Positions 16,098 through 24,232 of a stretch of DNA of 64,000 nt are shown in pieces. The notes under the pieces were generated by a model, which was given only the letters and a program-made list of their open reading frames with translations, was not told where the DNA came from and searched no databases. Source of the stretch: Candidatus Zhuqueibacterota bacterium (GTDB lineage Bacteria > Zhuqueibacterota > Zhuqueibacteria > Residuimicrobiales > Oceaniaggregativiventaceae); contig WJME01000033.1 of NCBI GenBank assembly GCA_014728115.1, forward strand, positions 124,001-188,000. The letters are read 5' to 3'. Within the stretch, counting starts at the first letter, position 1. Each line of letters begins with the position of its first letter. A program made the position numbers and the translations under genes.

Positions 16098-17375
16098 ATG
16101 CGCGGGCTTTTAATTTTTTTGCTGATAATCCCTTTTTCACTTTTCGCTCAAGACTCTCTGGCAGTCCATCAAGACTCTTTGCGGGTTAAATTAGAACAAT
16201 TGGAAAATCGATTAAAAGATTTGGAAGCAAAGAATGAACAGGATGAATTGCAAAAGTTACTCGAGCAAGCTCAGCAACTAAAAACAGAAAAAAAATCTGT
16301 ATCTGACGTAGGGAAAAAATTTCATACAGGCGTGAGACGGCAATCCGGTTTGAATCCCAATATCAGTATGTCCGGAGATTTTTTCGGGGCTGTAAGCTCG
16401 AAATCAGAACCAGGCATTAGTGAACCTTCAGATTTCACATATGGCAGCAATCGTTTTGAATTGCGGGAAGTGGAGTTGAGTTTTGCGGCTCCGCTGGATC
16501 CGTTCACCAGAGGGAAAACATTTCTTTCCTTGACAGAGAATTCCATCTCGATCGAAGAAGCCTATTTACAGTGGCTCAATTTGCCTCTGAATATGAATTT
16601 AAAAGTCGGACTCTTTAATCCGGAATTTGGTATTCTCAATCGCTATCATGACCATGCTTTGCCGCAATTCGATCGTCCGATGGTCCTGACACGATTTTTT
16701 ACCAGTGCCAATCTCGGTGGTATGGGGCTTGCCGGTAACTTTTTACTCAAACCTATGCTGGGAGCAGATGCGAGTCTATTGGATCTTGCTATTATCAGGG
16801 GAGGAACAGGCGCAAGCTTTACCCAGCAGGGTGAACTCAACCTGCTCTATGTCGCAAATCTGACCCAATTTCATGATGTTACCGAAAACACCTATTTCGA
16901 GTGGCGAATGGGCGGAGCTACCGGTTATAATGATTCTCAGGAAACATACCGCACCACGGTGATAAATGTCTCTACAAATCTAAAGTGGATTCCTGCAGAT
17001 AAAGCAAAGTATCGGACTTTTGACTGGAAAACTGAATATTTTCATCAATTCAGAGAGACATGGTCAGGAACCGTAAAAAGCAATGGATTTTACACCTCTG
17101 TACAAAACAAGCTCAATGCACGTTGGTGGATTACAGGACGGTTCGACTATGTGGAATGGCCCTGGCCCATGACTAGAAAAATCAACGAACAGGCCTTTAC
17201 CCTTGGACTCGATTTTTGGCAAAGTGACTTTGTCTTTCTCAGGGGACAATATCAATATACGCATTTCAACCGGAATGATTTGAGCCCGGTGGCTCTGCCA
17301 GGTTATCCCTCCCATCATGAACTCGTCTTGCAAATCAATTGGGCGATGGGACCCCACAAACATGAAGCTTATTGA
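16098..17375 (+). CDS. Outer-membrane channel-like protein with N-terminal coiled coil, metal-uptake operon
   Basis: ATG 16098 is chosen because GAGGAGAGGA lies 6-7 bases before it and the protein then opens with a signal peptide (ending SLFAQ). Residues about 28-70 are a charged coiled coil (LEQLENRLKDLEAKNEQ), as in trimeric porins with a periplasmic anchor. The remaining 340 residues are beta-rich with many aromatic alternations (RFELREVELSFAAPLDPF, GLFNPEFGIL, LDFWQSDFVFLRGQYQYTHF), like a 14-18 strand porin. It lies 26 bases before the metal-binding protein gene, so it probably lets chelated or free metal across the outer membrane. No TonB box was seen. Confidence 0.75.
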   Translation: MRGLLIFLLIIPFSLFAQDSLAVHQDSLRVKLEQLENRLKDLEAKNEQDELQKLLEQAQQLKTEKKSVSDVGKKFHTGVRRQSGLNPNISMSGDFFGAVSSKSEPGISEPSDFTYGSNRFELREVELSFAAPLDPFTRGKTFLSLTENSISIEEAYLQWLNLPLNMNLKVGLFNPEFGILNRYHDHALPQFDRPMVLTRFFTSANLGGMGLAGNFLLKPMLGADASLLDLAIIRGGTGASFTQQGELNLLYVANLTQFHDVTENTYFEWRMGGATGYNDSQETYRTTVINVSTNLKWIPADKAKYRTFDWKTEYFHQFRETWSGTVKSNGFYTSVQNKLNARWWITGRFDYVEWPWPMTRKINEQAFTLGLDFWQSDFVFLRGQYQYTHFNRNDLSPVALPGYPSHHELVLQINWAMGPHKHEAY

Positions 17376-17401
17376 CCTAAAACTATATATAGGAGTCAGA
17401 C

Positions 17402-18481
17402 ATGTCAAAATTCAAAATTAACTTTGTCTTGTTGATGATACTATTACTATTGCCTTTATACAGTCAAGCACAGCATCGTCATCGGCATGGCAGACATTGG
17501 GGAGATAATTCAAAGGGCATTCATATCGTCACCTCATTTTCAGATTTTGCTTCGATTGCTCGACATATCGTCAGAGATAAAGGCTATGTCCAATATATCT
17601 CCGATGGTAAAGGCGATCCCCATTTCGTATCACCCAAGCCAAGCTATGCTATGATGCTGCGAAAGGCAGATTTATGGGTCACTACAGGATTAGATCTCGA
17701 AATCTGGTCCACAACCTTGCTGGACAAGGCCCGCAATAAAAAAATCATGGATGGTGAAGTGGGTTTTGTGGCGGCAGCGGATGGAGTGCCGCTCGTGCAA
17801 AAAGTAGAAAAGGCAGATCGAACCGAGGGTGATATTCATCTGATGGGCAATCCACATATCCATACCTCACCCTTGAATTGGAAAATTATCGCCAACAATA
17901 TCACCATCGGCTTGCAAAAAATCGATGCGAGCAACAGCGAATTTTATTTACAAAATCGCGACGAGTTCAATGACAAGGTTGATCGTGCCATGTTTGGGGA
18001 TCCCCTTATCGATCTATTTGGGGCCGAAACCCTGGAGCCCTTGTTGCGCAATAAAACACTTTACACGTTTCTCGACAAAGAATATCAGGGAGAAAAGCTG
18101 ATCAACAAACTCGGTGGATGGCTAAAAGATATGCTTCCGTATAATGGTGAAACCGTCATCGCATACCATAAAAATTGGGCCTATTTTGTTGACACATTTG
18201 GATTGCACGTTGCTGGTTATGTCGAGCCCAAACCCGGTATTCCCCCTTCTGCCAAGCATGTGCAAGACACCATCCAGCTGATAAAAGATCAAAATATAAA
18301 TTTGATGCTGATCGCAACATATTTTGAACGATCAACTCCTGAAATGATTGCAAGCCGCACAAACACCAAAGCTGTTTATCTCCCTCTTTCATGTGGAGCC
18401 GTACCCGGTACAGAGGATATCTTTGATCTCGCTGATTATTGGATCAGCCAGATCGATCGAACTCCAAAAGGAGGTAACTAG
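17402..18481 (+). CDS. znuA: Metal (probably zinc) ABC transporter substrate-binding protein, ZnuA-like
   Basis: The 359-residue protein has a signal peptide (about 1-23, ending SQAQ), then a His-rich start to the mature protein (HRHRHGRHW), common in zinc receptors. The cluster A-I fold is supported by DPHFVSPKPS, NPHIHTSPLN and the third ligand region VIAYHKNWAYFVDTFGL, with GYVEPKPGIPPSAKHV after it. Three His plus a C-terminal acidic residue (FDLADYW) would bind the ion in the periplasm. AGGAG precedes the ATG. It overlaps the first permease by one base. Zinc is favoured over manganese because of the His set, but this cannot be settled from sequence alone. Confidence 0.9.
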   Translation: MSKFKINFVLLMILLLLPLYSQAQHRHRHGRHWGDNSKGIHIVTSFSDFASIARHIVRDKGYVQYISDGKGDPHFVSPKPSYAMMLRKADLWVTTGLDLEIWSTTLLDKARNKKIMDGEVGFVAAADGVPLVQKVEKADRTEGDIHLMGNPHIHTSPLNWKIIANNITIGLQKIDASNSEFYLQNRDEFNDKVDRAMFGDPLIDLFGAETLEPLLRNKTLYTFLDKEYQGEKLINKLGGWLKDMLPYNGETVIAYHKNWAYFVDTFGLHVAGYVEPKPGIPPSAKHVQDTIQLIKDQNINLMLIATYFERSTPEMIASRTNTKAVYLPLSCGAVPGTEDIFDLADYWISQIDRTPKGGN

Positions 18482-19314
18482 TGGATACGCTTATTTTCCT
18501 CGCACCTCCCCTGGTAGCATGTCTTTTGCTTGTTGCTGCACTCGGTTACTTTGGCAATCATATTCTCACCCGGGGAGTTATTTTTGTTGATATTGCAGTG
18601 GCTCAGGTCGCTGCACTTGGCACGATGCTGGGAATTTGGCTCGGCGGACAAGAAGGATCTTTGACGGTCTCTCTGTTTTCATTGGGTTTTACCCTGAGCG
18701 TTGTGGCCCTCTTTGCCTTGCTCAAAACGGAACACAAAGAAATCAGCAAAGAGGTGATCATTGGCGTGATATATTGTATGGCGCTCGGTCTCGCCTATCT
18801 TTTAGTAGACAGAGTCTCCGGCGGATCCAATTTCATCCAAAAAACGTTTACCGGAGCGATTTTATGGGTAACCTGGAAGGACATCATTCGGCTGCTGATC
18901 ATCATCAGCCCCATTCTTGCACTTCATGTCTGGCTAAGCAATTCGCTCATCAAAATGACGACCGGCAAGGCCGGTCAAATGCCGAAAACCACTCATCTCT
19001 CTCTGGAACTTTTCTTTTATATCACATTTGGCATTATCGTTGTCGAAGCAGTCAAAATCGGAGGGATATTCGTTGTGTTTATGTTTCTCATCGCTCCAGC
19101 CGCCATGGCCTCGTTCCTGACCGAAACCTGGAAAGGCCGTTTTATCTATTCCACGCTCCTGGGCGCTCTGGGTACCATTCTGGGTTTGGTGATCTCGTAC
19201 AAATACAATCTTCCGAATGGACCGACTCTTGTGTGCACTCTGGGTTTGATGCTACTCATTATCTCTCTCACAACCCGCCAAACCGGTTCACCAGAATTTC
19301 AGAGGAGGTCATGA
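18481..19314 (+). CDS. znuB: Metal ABC transporter permease 1, ZnuB-like
   Basis: GTG 18481 shares its first base with the znuA stop codon. The 277-residue product has about eight membrane helices and the ABC-3 permease signatures FVDIAVAQVAALG and KIGGIFVVFMFLIAPAAMA. A repeat of this family follows directly as a second permease, so the channel is likely a heterodimer. Stop codon and next start overlap as ATGA at 19311-19314. Confidence 0.92.
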   Translation: MDTLIFLAPPLVACLLLVAALGYFGNHILTRGVIFVDIAVAQVAALGTMLGIWLGGQEGSLTVSLFSLGFTLSVVALFALLKTEHKEISKEVIIGVIYCMALGLAYLLVDRVSGGSNFIQKTFTGAILWVTWKDIIRLLIIISPILALHVWLSNSLIKMTTGKAGQMPKTTHLSLELFFYITFGIIVVEAVKIGGIFVVFMFLIAPAAMASFLTETWKGRFIYSTLLGALGTILGLVISYKYNLPNGPTLVCTLGLMLLIISLTTRQTGSPEFQRRS

Positions 19315-20195
19315 TGGAAGGCCTGGAATTTATGCTGTTACCTTTTATCGCTTGTCTGACCTTGATTGGCATTCATGGCTATTTTGGTATCCATGTACTG
19401 AAAAGAGGCATCATTTTTATCGATATTGCCATGGCCCAGCTTGCAGCTTTGGGAATGACGTTTGCTTATGTCTTTCATATCCCTGAAGAGAGTATCTGGA
19501 CCTATCCTCTTTCACTGCTTTTTGTGACGCTGGCGGCGTGGTTTTTTGCAAAACTGAAATGTCAGCAACCCCGGGTTTGCATGGAAGCCATAATCGGCAT
19601 GACATACGCAATCGCCGCGACAGCAGCGGTCATTCTGATCGATAAAGCAGCAGGGTCGCATGAGCATCTGAAAGAAATCTTTATTGGGTCTATCCTCTGG
19701 GTTCAATGGCCTGAAATCGTGAAATCGCTGATTGTTTATACACTTGTTGGAGTGTTTCATTATTTCTTTAGAAATCGCTTGATCCCATTGTCAGAAGATT
19801 ATGAGGCAGCCAAACAGGGAGGTCATAAAGTTCAGTGGTGGGATTTTATCTTTTATTTTACCCTTGGCATTGTGGTCATGCATTCGGTGAGAATCGGTGG
19901 AATTTTGCTGGTTTTTGCCTTTTTAATTATTCCGGCCTCGGTGTCGGCACTTTATTCAAAGCATTGGATTACACGCATCAGCATCGGATGGTTGAGCGGT
20001 ACGCTGGTAAGCATTGTCGGCCTGTACCTCTCATGGACGTTTGATTTGCCTAGCGGGCCCGCTGTGGTTCTGGTTCTGGGGCTTTTGTTAATTATGTCCA
20101 TGGCCATCAGAGCTCTGGTACCCAAAAACTCTCAAAAAGAGCCTGTACCCATCTCCAAAAATCAAGCCCATTCGGTTGAAGGCGATGATTTTTAA
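19311..20195 (+). CDS. Metal ABC transporter permease 2, ZnuB-like
   Basis: Two adjacent ATGs fit: 19311 (overlaps the previous stop) and 19314 (five bases from AGGAGG, better spacing). The frame is open far upstream inside the first permease, but that part is antisense to nothing and encodes no family sequence, so it is not used. The 294-residue product has about eight helices with FIDIAMAQLAALG and RIGGILLVFAFLIIPASVSAL, the same landmarks as permease 1. Paired permeases without an ATPase resemble Chlamydia YtgCD with YtgB missing. The ATPase must be encoded elsewhere. Confidence 0.92.
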   Translation: MMEGLEFMLLPFIACLTLIGIHGYFGIHVLKRGIIFIDIAMAQLAALGMTFAYVFHIPEESIWTYPLSLLFVTLAAWFFAKLKCQQPRVCMEAIIGMTYAIAATAAVILIDKAAGSHEHLKEIFIGSILWVQWPEIVKSLIVYTLVGVFHYFFRNRLIPLSEDYEAAKQGGHKVQWWDFIFYFTLGIVVMHSVRIGGILLVFAFLIIPASVSALYSKHWITRISIGWLSGTLVSIVGLYLSWTFDLPSGPAVVLVLGLLLIMSMAIRALVPKNSQKEPVPISKNQAHSVEGDDF

Positions 20196-20332
20196 GGGTA
20201 AAGAACAGGTTGCAAGATACGGAGAACAGTCACCCTGTAAATTAAGCAATATTTAACATATCACAACCTTGCCAGACTGTTCTGAGCAACAGGATCATCA
20301 TGACGAGTACATTCATCTGGCCCTGACAGCGA

Positions 20333-20800
20333 TCAGAACTTTTGCTCCAATTGAGCAATTTGTTGCCAGTCAGGCTGAGGTTCCATAATCACCATAATAT
20401 ATAAAAGATCAGTGTTGTCGGCCGAAGCAGTATTATTTATCAATTCGACAGAGACAAATTCAGGCTCTAATTTGTACATCGCACCTGTTATGGCATCAAT
20501 GGCGAGCCCGATCAAACCACCCAGGAGAATATTACCTGCAACCCAGCCACTCAGTTCTTTTTTGATCTGAATCGTTTTTGTCTCATACCCCTCTAGGGTA
20601 ATTTCCACGAGATGGGAATCTTTACGTTCCAATTCTAAAAGACACGGTGTTTTGTCCAGTCTGTTTCCGTCTATTGTAACCGTGGCACCGGCTGGCTCGC
20701 TATTAAAGTTAACAGGCTGATTCACACCATGTACGATTGTGGCACAAGAGAGACACAAAAGCCCGGTCAAAAGGATCAGTAAAATCAGGTAATTTCTCAC
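20333..20800 (-). CDS. PEGA-domain lipoprotein
   Basis: GTG at 20800 is preferred over TTG at 20806 because AAAGGAG lies 6 bases before it. The 155-residue product begins with a lipoprotein signal (lipobox CLS-C19). Residues about 28-75 match the PEGA repeat (VNFNSEPAGATVTIDGNRLDKTP then LEGYETKTI), which forms a small beta domain in surface lipoproteins. A hydrophobic Gly-rich segment follows (about 82-103, GNILLGGLIGLAIDAITGAMY), as in related proteins. It stands alone, tail to tail with the metal permease gene. Role unknown; envelope localisation is likely. Confidence 0.8.
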   Translation of the reverse strand: MRNYLILLILLTGLLCLSCATIVHGVNQPVNFNSEPAGATVTIDGNRLDKTPCLLELERKDSHLVEITLEGYETKTIQIKKELSGWVAGNILLGGLIGLAIDAITGAMYKLEPEFVSVELINNTASADNTDLLYIMVIMEPQPDWQQIAQLEQKF

Positions 20801-20880
20801 GATCAACTCCTTTGCTTTTGCATGAGTGCTGTTTTGTTCAACAGGATATCAGTGCTGTCAATGATTACGAGTCCGGGTAG

Positions 20881-21027
20881 AACCCCAGAAAGAGGAATAA
20901 AGCCTGGGGTAATATCCGAATAAATATTCATAAATGCAAGTTTTGTTTCGATAAAGATCCGGAAGGTACAAAAGAGGCAATTCTAACAGTTGCAGAAGAC
21001 ATCAATAGACGAATGGCCATCCTTTAA
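20881..21027 (+). pseudogene. Possible remnant of a coding sequence (no start codon)
   Basis: A 48-codon open frame after TAG at 20878 ends with TAA at 21025. Its C-terminal part (about HKCKFCFDKDPEGTKEAI then LTVAEDINRRMAIL) has protein-like composition with a CxxC pair. There is no ATG, GTG or TTG early in the frame. It lies in the 20801-21078 gap between a PEGA lipoprotein and an aldo/keto reductase. It may be the tail of a decayed gene or chance. Confidence 0.2.
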
Positions 21028-21078
21028 CAGGTATTGCTCCATATAGTTTGCCTCTTGTTAGAGTAATCGAGATCAAAA

Positions 21079-22086
21079 TCAGGTTTCAATGGTGTCAGAT
21101 TCAAACTCTTTGTGATACCAGTCGCAGCCATAATTGCCGGTCTTGTACGGTTCAAACTCTCCCTCCTCAGCAAATTCTCTGGCTTTTTCAACCATCTTTT
21201 CCAGTTCGAGTTCGGTCAACCGCACAAAATTTCTTGCAATATTGATATCTTGCTGCAAATTTTCTCGTGACTGAATACCGCAGACAAGCGTAGAGATGGG
21301 AAGTGAAAGTGCATATCTTCGCGCCCGTTGTGCGCTAATTCCGACTTTACGTACAATGAGGCCATTTTGGGCTGCCAATCCTTTCATTCCGATCGCACCG
21401 ATATTGCGCTCGACGACTCGAGGCAGGACCTTTGCCTGAAAACTATCATAATGGGCATCCAGCACATTGATAGGCATTTGCACGGTATCCCATTCAAAAT
21501 CACGTTTCAGCATATCATTATGAAAGTCGGGATGTTTATGACCGGTGAACCCGATATATTTTATTCTTCCCTCTTTTCGGGCTTCGATAGCGGCTTTGAG
21601 GGCCCCTTTTTCAGGGTCATAAATCAGTTCTGCATCATCTTGCCACTTTATACCATGAAATTGCCACAAATCGATATAATCTGTTTGTAAACGTTGCAGG
21701 CTATCTTTAAGTTGCTTCCGAGCAGTACCATAATCTCTTCCGCATACTTTGGTCATGAGAAAGACTTTATCGCGTCGATTACCGGATGCCAGAGCTCTTC
21801 CCATGACCTCTTCGCTATGGCCATTGTGGTAATCCCAGCTATTGTCAAAAAAATTAACGCCATTGTCAATGGCCTCATGCATAATTGAGATGGCGGTATT
21901 ATCGTCATCGATATTTCCGATATCCCAGCCTCCCAGACCGATGATAGAAACCCGCTCACCGGTATTCCCCAGGGGTCTTTGAGGTAATCCGGCACTGCTT
22001 TCTGTTTGGCAGGACAACATCGAGGTCCCCATGGCCATTCCAGCCAAAGCGGTCCTTAAAAATTCTCTTCGATCAAAAGATTTCAT
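21079..22086 (-). CDS. Exported aldo/keto reductase with twin-arginine signal and possible lipid anchor
   Basis: The 335-residue product starts with a twin-arginine signal (DRREFLRTAL) followed by a lipobox-like SMLSC near residue 26. The rest is an aldo/keto reductase barrel with the tetrad DNSWDYHNGHSEE (Asp and Tyr), LMTKVCG (Lys) and WQFHGIKW (His). AKRs reduce carbonyls with NADPH; a Tat-exported one may fold with its cofactor in the cytoplasm and act outside. The start is supported by AAAGGAG. The gene is divergent from the mechanosensitive channel. Substrate unknown. Confidence 0.88.
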   Translation of the reverse strand: MKSFDRREFLRTALAGMAMGTSMLSCQTESSAGLPQRPLGNTGERVSIIGLGGWDIGNIDDDNTAISIMHEAIDNGVNFFDNSWDYHNGHSEEVMGRALASGNRRDKVFLMTKVCGRDYGTARKQLKDSLQRLQTDYIDLWQFHGIKWQDDAELIYDPEKGALKAAIEARKEGRIKYIGFTGHKHPDFHNDMLKRDFEWDTVQMPINVLDAHYDSFQAKVLPRVVERNIGAIGMKGLAAQNGLIVRKVGISAQRARRYALSLPISTLVCGIQSRENLQQDINIARNFVRLTELELEKMVEKAREFAEEGEFEPYKTGNYGCDWYHKEFESDTIET

Positions 22087-22179
22087 AGCTTCTCCTTTAT
22101 AATCACTAGACTCACTTTAAAAAACGTAAACCATAAAGCCTCTATTCCGATCACAAGATTCATTACAAAAATTAAATAT

Positions 22180-22207
22180 TTCAAAATAAGAGTTTGTTTA
22201 GTATAAT
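22180..22207 (+). promoter_or_regulatory. Candidate promoter of the MscS-like channel
   Basis: TTCAAA (22180-22185) and a perfect TATAAT (22202-22207) are separated by 16 bases, 47 bases before the start codon. Confidence 0.45.
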
Positions 22208-22254
22208 GAAATTAATATTTTTCATCTAAATTACCGAATCATACAGAGAGCCTC

Positions 22255-23337
22255 ATGGAGATTATCAATCAACTATACCGTAACAGTCCATTTATCGCCA
22301 TAACAATCATTTCAGGATTCATCGTATATCATTTGATCATGCTGATTTTGAAAAGGATCATGCCAGAGATTCAAAGAAATATTCTTACGCGGATTCTGGA
22401 CAAAATTCGTTGGCCTCTGCGATTGCTCATCCTGGCACTGATCCTCGCTTCTTTGCGCCCTTTTATGGATTTACCTGAGCAAATTAATAATACCCTGCAA
22501 ACCATTTTAACCATTACATTCATTATTATCTTTGCCTGGCTTTTAATGAGAATTATCGCTGTGGTCAAGATGACGATGTTAAAAAGATACAGTATCGAAC
22601 AGGAAGACAATCTCAAGGCACGCAAGGTAGTCACTCAATTACGTGTGGCACAACGTATTCTCAATGTGATTATCATCGTCATCTCTATTGCCGCCATTTT
22701 GATGACATTTGATAAAGTGAGACAGTTTGGTGTGAGTATATTGGCCTCTGCCGGCATTAGCGCGATCATTCTTGGATTCGCAGCCCAACGAAGTCTGGCA
22801 ACTCTTTTTGCGGGATTGCAAATTGCGATCACCCAACCTATTCGTATCGATGACGTGGTGATTGTCGAAGGAGAATGGGGATGGATAGAAGAGATTACGC
22901 TAACTTATGTTGTTGTGCGAATATGGGATCTGAGACGTCTGGTGGTGCCGATCACCTATTTTCTCGACAAACCCTTCCAAAACTGGACGCGCACCTCGGC
23001 AGACATTCTTGGAACCGTCTTTCTTTATACCGATTACAGGGCACCGATTCAACGAATTCGCGAAAAAGCGATCGAACTTGTCAAAGCCAATCCGTATTGG
23101 GATGGCAAAGTCGCCGGACTGCAAGTCACCAACAGCACTGAAAACACGGTTGAACTCAGAGTATTGATGAGTGCCGCAACCTCCCCCAAGGCCTGGAATC
23201 TACGTTGTGATATACGCGAAGCACTCATTACTTTTCTTCAACAGGAATACCCGGACATTTTACCAAGAACCCGAGTTGAACTTTACAAGGCGTCCACCTC
23301 TGAACAAGAAATCGAAAATTCTGAATCTGATGAATGA
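22255..23337 (+). CDS. Mechanosensitive ion channel, MscS family
   Basis: The 360-residue protein has about four or five membrane helices in the first half (about 12-30, 55-72, 80-98, 132-150, 155-185). The last is the pore-lining helix with the MscS pattern of Ala and Gly (ILASAGISAIILGFAAQRSLATL), followed by the beta domain start QPIRIDDVVIVEGEWGWIEEI and the VPITYFLDKPFQNWTR segment. It is a little longer than E. coli MscS (286). It opens under osmotic downshock. Its last 8 bases overlap a PIN-like gene. Confidence 0.92.
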   Translation: MEIINQLYRNSPFIAITIISGFIVYHLIMLILKRIMPEIQRNILTRILDKIRWPLRLLILALILASLRPFMDLPEQINNTLQTILTITFIIIFAWLLMRIIAVVKMTMLKRYSIEQEDNLKARKVVTQLRVAQRILNVIIIVISIAAILMTFDKVRQFGVSILASAGISAIILGFAAQRSLATLFAGLQIAITQPIRIDDVVIVEGEWGWIEEITLTYVVVRIWDLRRLVVPITYFLDKPFQNWTRTSADILGTVFLYTDYRAPIQRIREKAIELVKANPYWDGKVAGLQVTNSTENTVELRVLMSAATSPKAWNLRCDIREALITFLQQEYPDILPRTRVELYKASTSEQEIENSESDE

Positions 23338-23830
23338 GACAATTACATCGACCAATTATTTAACTCTGGCAACAGACACCAGCAGCCTCATCATCCTCTC
23401 TCGTGCCGGGCTGATCGATCAATTGACAAAATATGCAGAATTTCGAATCCCAGAACAGGTCTGGCAGGAACTATGCAAAGGGTCGACGCCCTCAGAACTC
23501 GAACTCTTTAAAACATCCGTCACTTTATATCCCACTAAGAAAGGAACGCCTTCTATTCTCTGGAATCTAAAAAATACAGACCAGGCCGTTGTCACATTGT
23601 ACGATCAAACAAAACCGCATGCCATTCTCAGTGATGATGGCACGATTCTCAAAGGCTGCAAAAAACACGGCATTCCTCATCTTTGCAGCCTCTCTCTGTG
23701 TGCTGTACTTTATCAATCGAGAATCTGGAATCTCGATGAAACCCAGAACGCCCTTGAAAAAGTGGAAAAGGTGGGGCGATATTCTGCATGGGTACGTAAA
23801 GAAGCCCATGACATGGTAATACGACCTTAA
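23330..23830 (+). CDS. PIN-domain-like protein without a visible antitoxin
   Basis: ATG 23330 overlaps the end of the channel gene by 8 bases; a longer frame runs upstream but would be inside the channel. The 166-residue product has a PIN-like plan: Asp16 ([13 protein letters not shown]), Glu47 (QVWQELCKG), Asp in [12 protein letters not shown] and Asp in [22 protein letters not shown] domains are often RNases in toxin-antitoxin pairs; members like DUF3368 have the same layout. No small antitoxin gene adjoins, so housekeeping or stand-alone nuclease functions are possible. Confidence 0.65.
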   Translation: MNETITSTNYLTLATDTSSLIILSRAGLIDQLTKYAEFRIPEQVWQELCKGSTPSELELFKTSVTLYPTKKGTPSILWNLKNTDQAVVTLYDQTKPHAILSDDGTILKGCKKHGIPHLCSLSLCAVLYQSRIWNLDETQNALEKVEKVGRYSAWVRKEAHDMVIRP

Positions 23831-23876
23831 ACTGCTCCGTTTGTACTTTTCACTTTTGATAATAACAGGATTTCTA

Positions 23877-23905
23877 TTGCATTTAACCAGCAATATGGGT
23901 ATGTT
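23877..23905 (+). promoter_or_regulatory. Candidate promoter of rubredoxin
   Basis: TTGCAT (23877-23882), a 17-base spacer and TATGTT (23900-23905) lie 23 bases before the rubredoxin ATG. The -10 match is weak. Confidence 0.3.
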
Positions 23906-23927
23906 AGAAAAAATCGTGGAGGGAGGA

Positions 23928-24086
23928 ATGGAAAAACACATCTGCACCAATTGTGGTTATGTCTATGACCCGAATCTTGGAGATCCTGATAATGGCATAG
24001 AACCCGGAACCCCGTTTGAAAGTCTACCCGCGGATTGGGTTTGTCCGGTTTGTTATGTTGGAAAGGATATGTTTGATCAACTCTAG
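23928..24086 (+). CDS. Rubredoxin
   Basis: The 52-residue product has the four iron-binding Cys of rubredoxin: C6-x-x-C9 (ICTNCGY) and C39-x-x-C42 (VCPVCYVGK), plus the usual [12 protein letters not shown] and DWVCP. ATG 23928 is chosen over longer starts because GGAGGGAGGA precedes it and 52 residues is the family length. Rubredoxins carry one electron to partners such as rubrerythrin or superoxide reductase, none of which is in view. The stop codon forms part of the terminator stem. Confidence 0.97.
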   Translation: MEKHICTNCGYVYDPNLGDPDNGIEPGTPFESLPADWVCPVCYVGKDMFDQL

Positions 24087-24117
24087 GATCCTGACCTGCA
24101 GGTCAGGATCCTTTTTT
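24086..24117 (+). terminator. Rho-independent terminator of rubredoxin
   Basis: An 11-bp perfect stem, GGATCCTGACC (24086-24096) and GGTCAGGATCC (24101-24111), with a 4-base loop TGCA is followed by six T. The left arm begins at the last base of the TAG stop codon. Confidence 0.95.
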
Positions 24118-24232
24118 GACTCCCCCACCGAACTTTTTCCTCTTTACTTCTCGTATCCCTAAAAAACAACTCTGAGCCCTCGGAATTTATCTTTTGTTGC
24201 GAGGTTAACAAGTTCAAACTCTCACCTACTCT

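Noticed and set aside
18636-19310. Long plus-strand frame inside permease 1, continuous with permease 2
   Set aside because: It overlaps permease 1 in another frame, and family similarity begins only at 19311, where a start codon and Shine-Dalgarno are found.
20196-20332. Possible terminator between convergent permease and PEGA genes
   Set aside because: Only weak ACAGG/CCTGT pairing and no T-run.
23171-23329. N-terminal extension of the PIN-like protein
   Set aside because: The Pro-rich start lies inside the channel gene and has no family sequence; ATG 23330 gives the expected PIN start.
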